Source: Comamonadaceae bacterium (lineage in GTDB: Bacteria; Pseudomonadota; Gammaproteobacteria; Burkholderiales; Burkholderiaceae_C). Taken from it: a stretch of 7,480 nt of DNA. The notes beneath the pieces were generated by a model. It did no database searches. It was not told where the DNA came from and saw only the letters and a program-made list of their open reading frames with translations. The stretch covers positions 1 to 7,480 of the forward strand of contig CANJXV010000123.1 in the NCBI GenBank assembly GCA_947478935.1, given 5' to 3'. The position numbers and the translations under genes are program-made. Below, piece after piece: positions 6,590 through 7,480 of the stretch (position 1 is the stretch's first letter; every line of letters starts with the position of its first letter).

Positions 6590-7184
6590 ACAATTCGGGG
6601 CGCCCCAGCAGGGGCGGCGCTTACTGCTTGTCACGGGGGCGGCCACTGCGCTTATGGGCTATGGCGCTTTAGGATTGGCGCAAAGTAACGCGCATCCGAA
6701 CACACTGACCATCGTCCATGAAGACGAAAAAAACTTCGTATTTCAATTCAGCGTGAATCTGCCTCAAGTGCTGCACCAGTTGCTGTCGCCTGCCACGCCG
6801 TTCTCCGCCTTCTTACAAGCCCATGCGGCCATGCCTTTGGCGGCATGGGCGGCAGCGCTGCAAAAAGCCAAGGCCCGGCTCTCGGCTATGGGCGTGTTGA
6901 CATTGCCCGGCGGCAAGCCATTGCGTTTGCAGACCTGGCAATGGCCGGACCAAGAAGCGATTGCGCAAAGCCTGAAAGCGCAAGCACTGCTGCTCCAAAT
7001 GGAGCAAGCGTCGCGACCGCACCTAGATCCGGTACTGGTGCTCGCGCGCTTGCAGACGCCTCAGACCATTCATCAGGCGCAGTTACAACTGCTAGCGGCC
7101 CTGCACCCTATCGAGGTCACCATAAAAAACGATAAATTTTGGCTGACCAGCCAGATACCGCTGGCGATGGTGAACTTTCAATAG
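6570..7184 (+). CDS. Predicted exported protein of unknown function, overlapping the YHYH gene
   Basis: I do not recognise this 204-residue protein. Residues 16-37 (RRLLLVTGAATALMGYGALGLA) form a signal peptide: two arginines, a hydrophobic core, and possible cleavage after Ala37 or Ala41. The RRLLL context is Tat-like though not a full consensus, and the n-region is long, as in Tat signals. The mature part begins with HPNTLTIVHEDEKNFVFQF, then is Leu/Ala/Gln-rich and probably mostly helical, ending in a short beta-like stretch (HPIEVTIKNDKFWLTSQIP). It has no cysteine. The start is uncertain: GTG at 6570 or TTG at 6579 both keep the signal, while the first ATG (6654) would remove most of it. 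The GTG lies inside the end of the YHYH gene, which suggests translational coupling and a shared role in the envelope. The gene is convergent with the next one. Confidence 0.7.
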   Translation: MGRLFPEQFGAPQQGRRLLLVTGAATALMGYGALGLAQSNAHPNTLTIVHEDEKNFVFQFSVNLPQVLHQLLSPATPFSAFLQAHAAMPLAAWAAALQKAKARLSAMGVLTLPGGKPLRLQTWQWPDQEAIAQSLKAQALLLQMEQASRPHLDPVLVLARLQTPQTIHQAQLQLLAALHPIEVTIKNDKFWLTSQIPLAMVNFQ

Positions 7185-7202
7185 TCGGCTCTTCGGTTTG
7201 GC

Positions 7203-7480
7203 TTACTGCGCCGCCCAGCCACCATCCATATTCCAAGCTACGCCGCGCACATTGTCGGCGGCTACCGAGCATAAAAATACCGCTAGCGCGCCCAGTTCTT
7301 CGGGGGTGGTGAATTGCAGCGAAGGCTCTTTTTCGGCCAGTAATTGACGCTTGGCTTCCTCGTTGCTGATGCCAAGCGCGACTGCTTTGGCATCGACTTG
7401 TTTTTGCACCAAGGGCGTCAGTACCCAGCCTGGGCAAATCGCGTTGCAGGTGACGCCGCTGGTGGCGTTTTCTAGTGCAG
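7203..7480 (-). CDS. bdhA: 3-hydroxybutyrate dehydrogenase, C-terminal part (N-terminus beyond the right edge)
   Basis: This enzyme of the short-chain dehydrogenase/reductase family oxidises D-3-hydroxybutyrate to acetoacetate with NAD, a step in use of poly-hydroxybutyrate or ketone bodies. The 91 residues in the window include ENATSGVTCNAICPGWVLTP, the segment after the catalytic helix (the PGW.LTP part is typical of this subfamily), then LVQKQVDAKA, the helical FTTPEELGALAVFLCS stretch, and the ending RGVAWNMDGGWAAQ, close to the usual C-terminus of bacterial 3-hydroxybutyrate dehydrogenases. The Rossmann nucleotide loop and the YxxxK catalytic pair lie outside the window, so activity cannot be judged. 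The stop codon faces the end of the preceding plus-strand gene with only 18 bases between them; no clear shared terminator is seen. Confidence 0.88.
   Translation of the reverse strand, partial: ALENATSGVTCNAICPGWVLTPLVQKQVDAKAVALGISNEEAKRQLLAEKEPSLQFTTPEELGALAVFLCSVAADNVRGVAWNMDGGWAAQ

Noticed and set aside
7185..7202. Possible shared bidirectional terminator between the convergent genes
   Set aside because: The 18 bases between the stops show no convincing stem or T-run.
1..7480. tRNA or rRNA genes, CRISPR arrays, insertion sequences, long direct repeats
   Set aside because: None was seen by eye on either strand; apart from the 3212-3246 hairpin I found no repeat worth listing.

Overview
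The window looks like chromosomal DNA from a betaproteobacterium, most likely Burkholderiales and perhaps Comamonadaceae. The basis is the sequence style of Mfd, IspD and IspF, the divergent mfd / ispD-ispF layout, a poly-hydroxybutyrate-type 3-hydroxybutyrate dehydrogenase at the right edge, and a fairly GC-rich base composition. The genus cannot be fixed from this sequence alone.

Layout from left to right. Bases 1-3191 (minus strand) hold most of mfd, the transcription-repair coupling factor; its last part (about 90-100 residues, judged from usual family length) runs off the left edge. A roughly 100-base divergent intergenic region (3192-3288) carries a strong GC-rich hairpin and overlapping candidate -10 boxes. 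Bases 3289-4560 (plus strand) are ispD and ispF, successive-branch enzymes of the non-mevalonate (MEP) isoprenoid pathway, 18 bases apart and clearly one operon. After an AT-richer gap come two plus-strand genes of unknown function. The first encodes a 645-residue predicted lipoprotein with a C-terminal YHYH domain (4652-6589). The second encodes a 204-residue predicted exported protein (6570-7184) that overlaps the end of the first. The right edge (7203-7480, minus strand) is the C-terminal third of a 3-hydroxybutyrate dehydrogenase, convergent with the preceding gene.

How the genes relate. mfd and ispDF are housekeeping genes that share a control region. The YHYH lipoprotein and its overlapping partner are the accessory part: both appear to be exported, their reading frames overlap by 20 bases, and the first has a dense His/Cys cluster. 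The early part of the YHYH gene and the gap before it are visibly less GC-rich than the neighbours. This pair is the best candidate for something undescribed; a metal-related envelope role is only an inference. There is no RNA gene, CRISPR array, insertion sequence or long gene-free stretch in the window.
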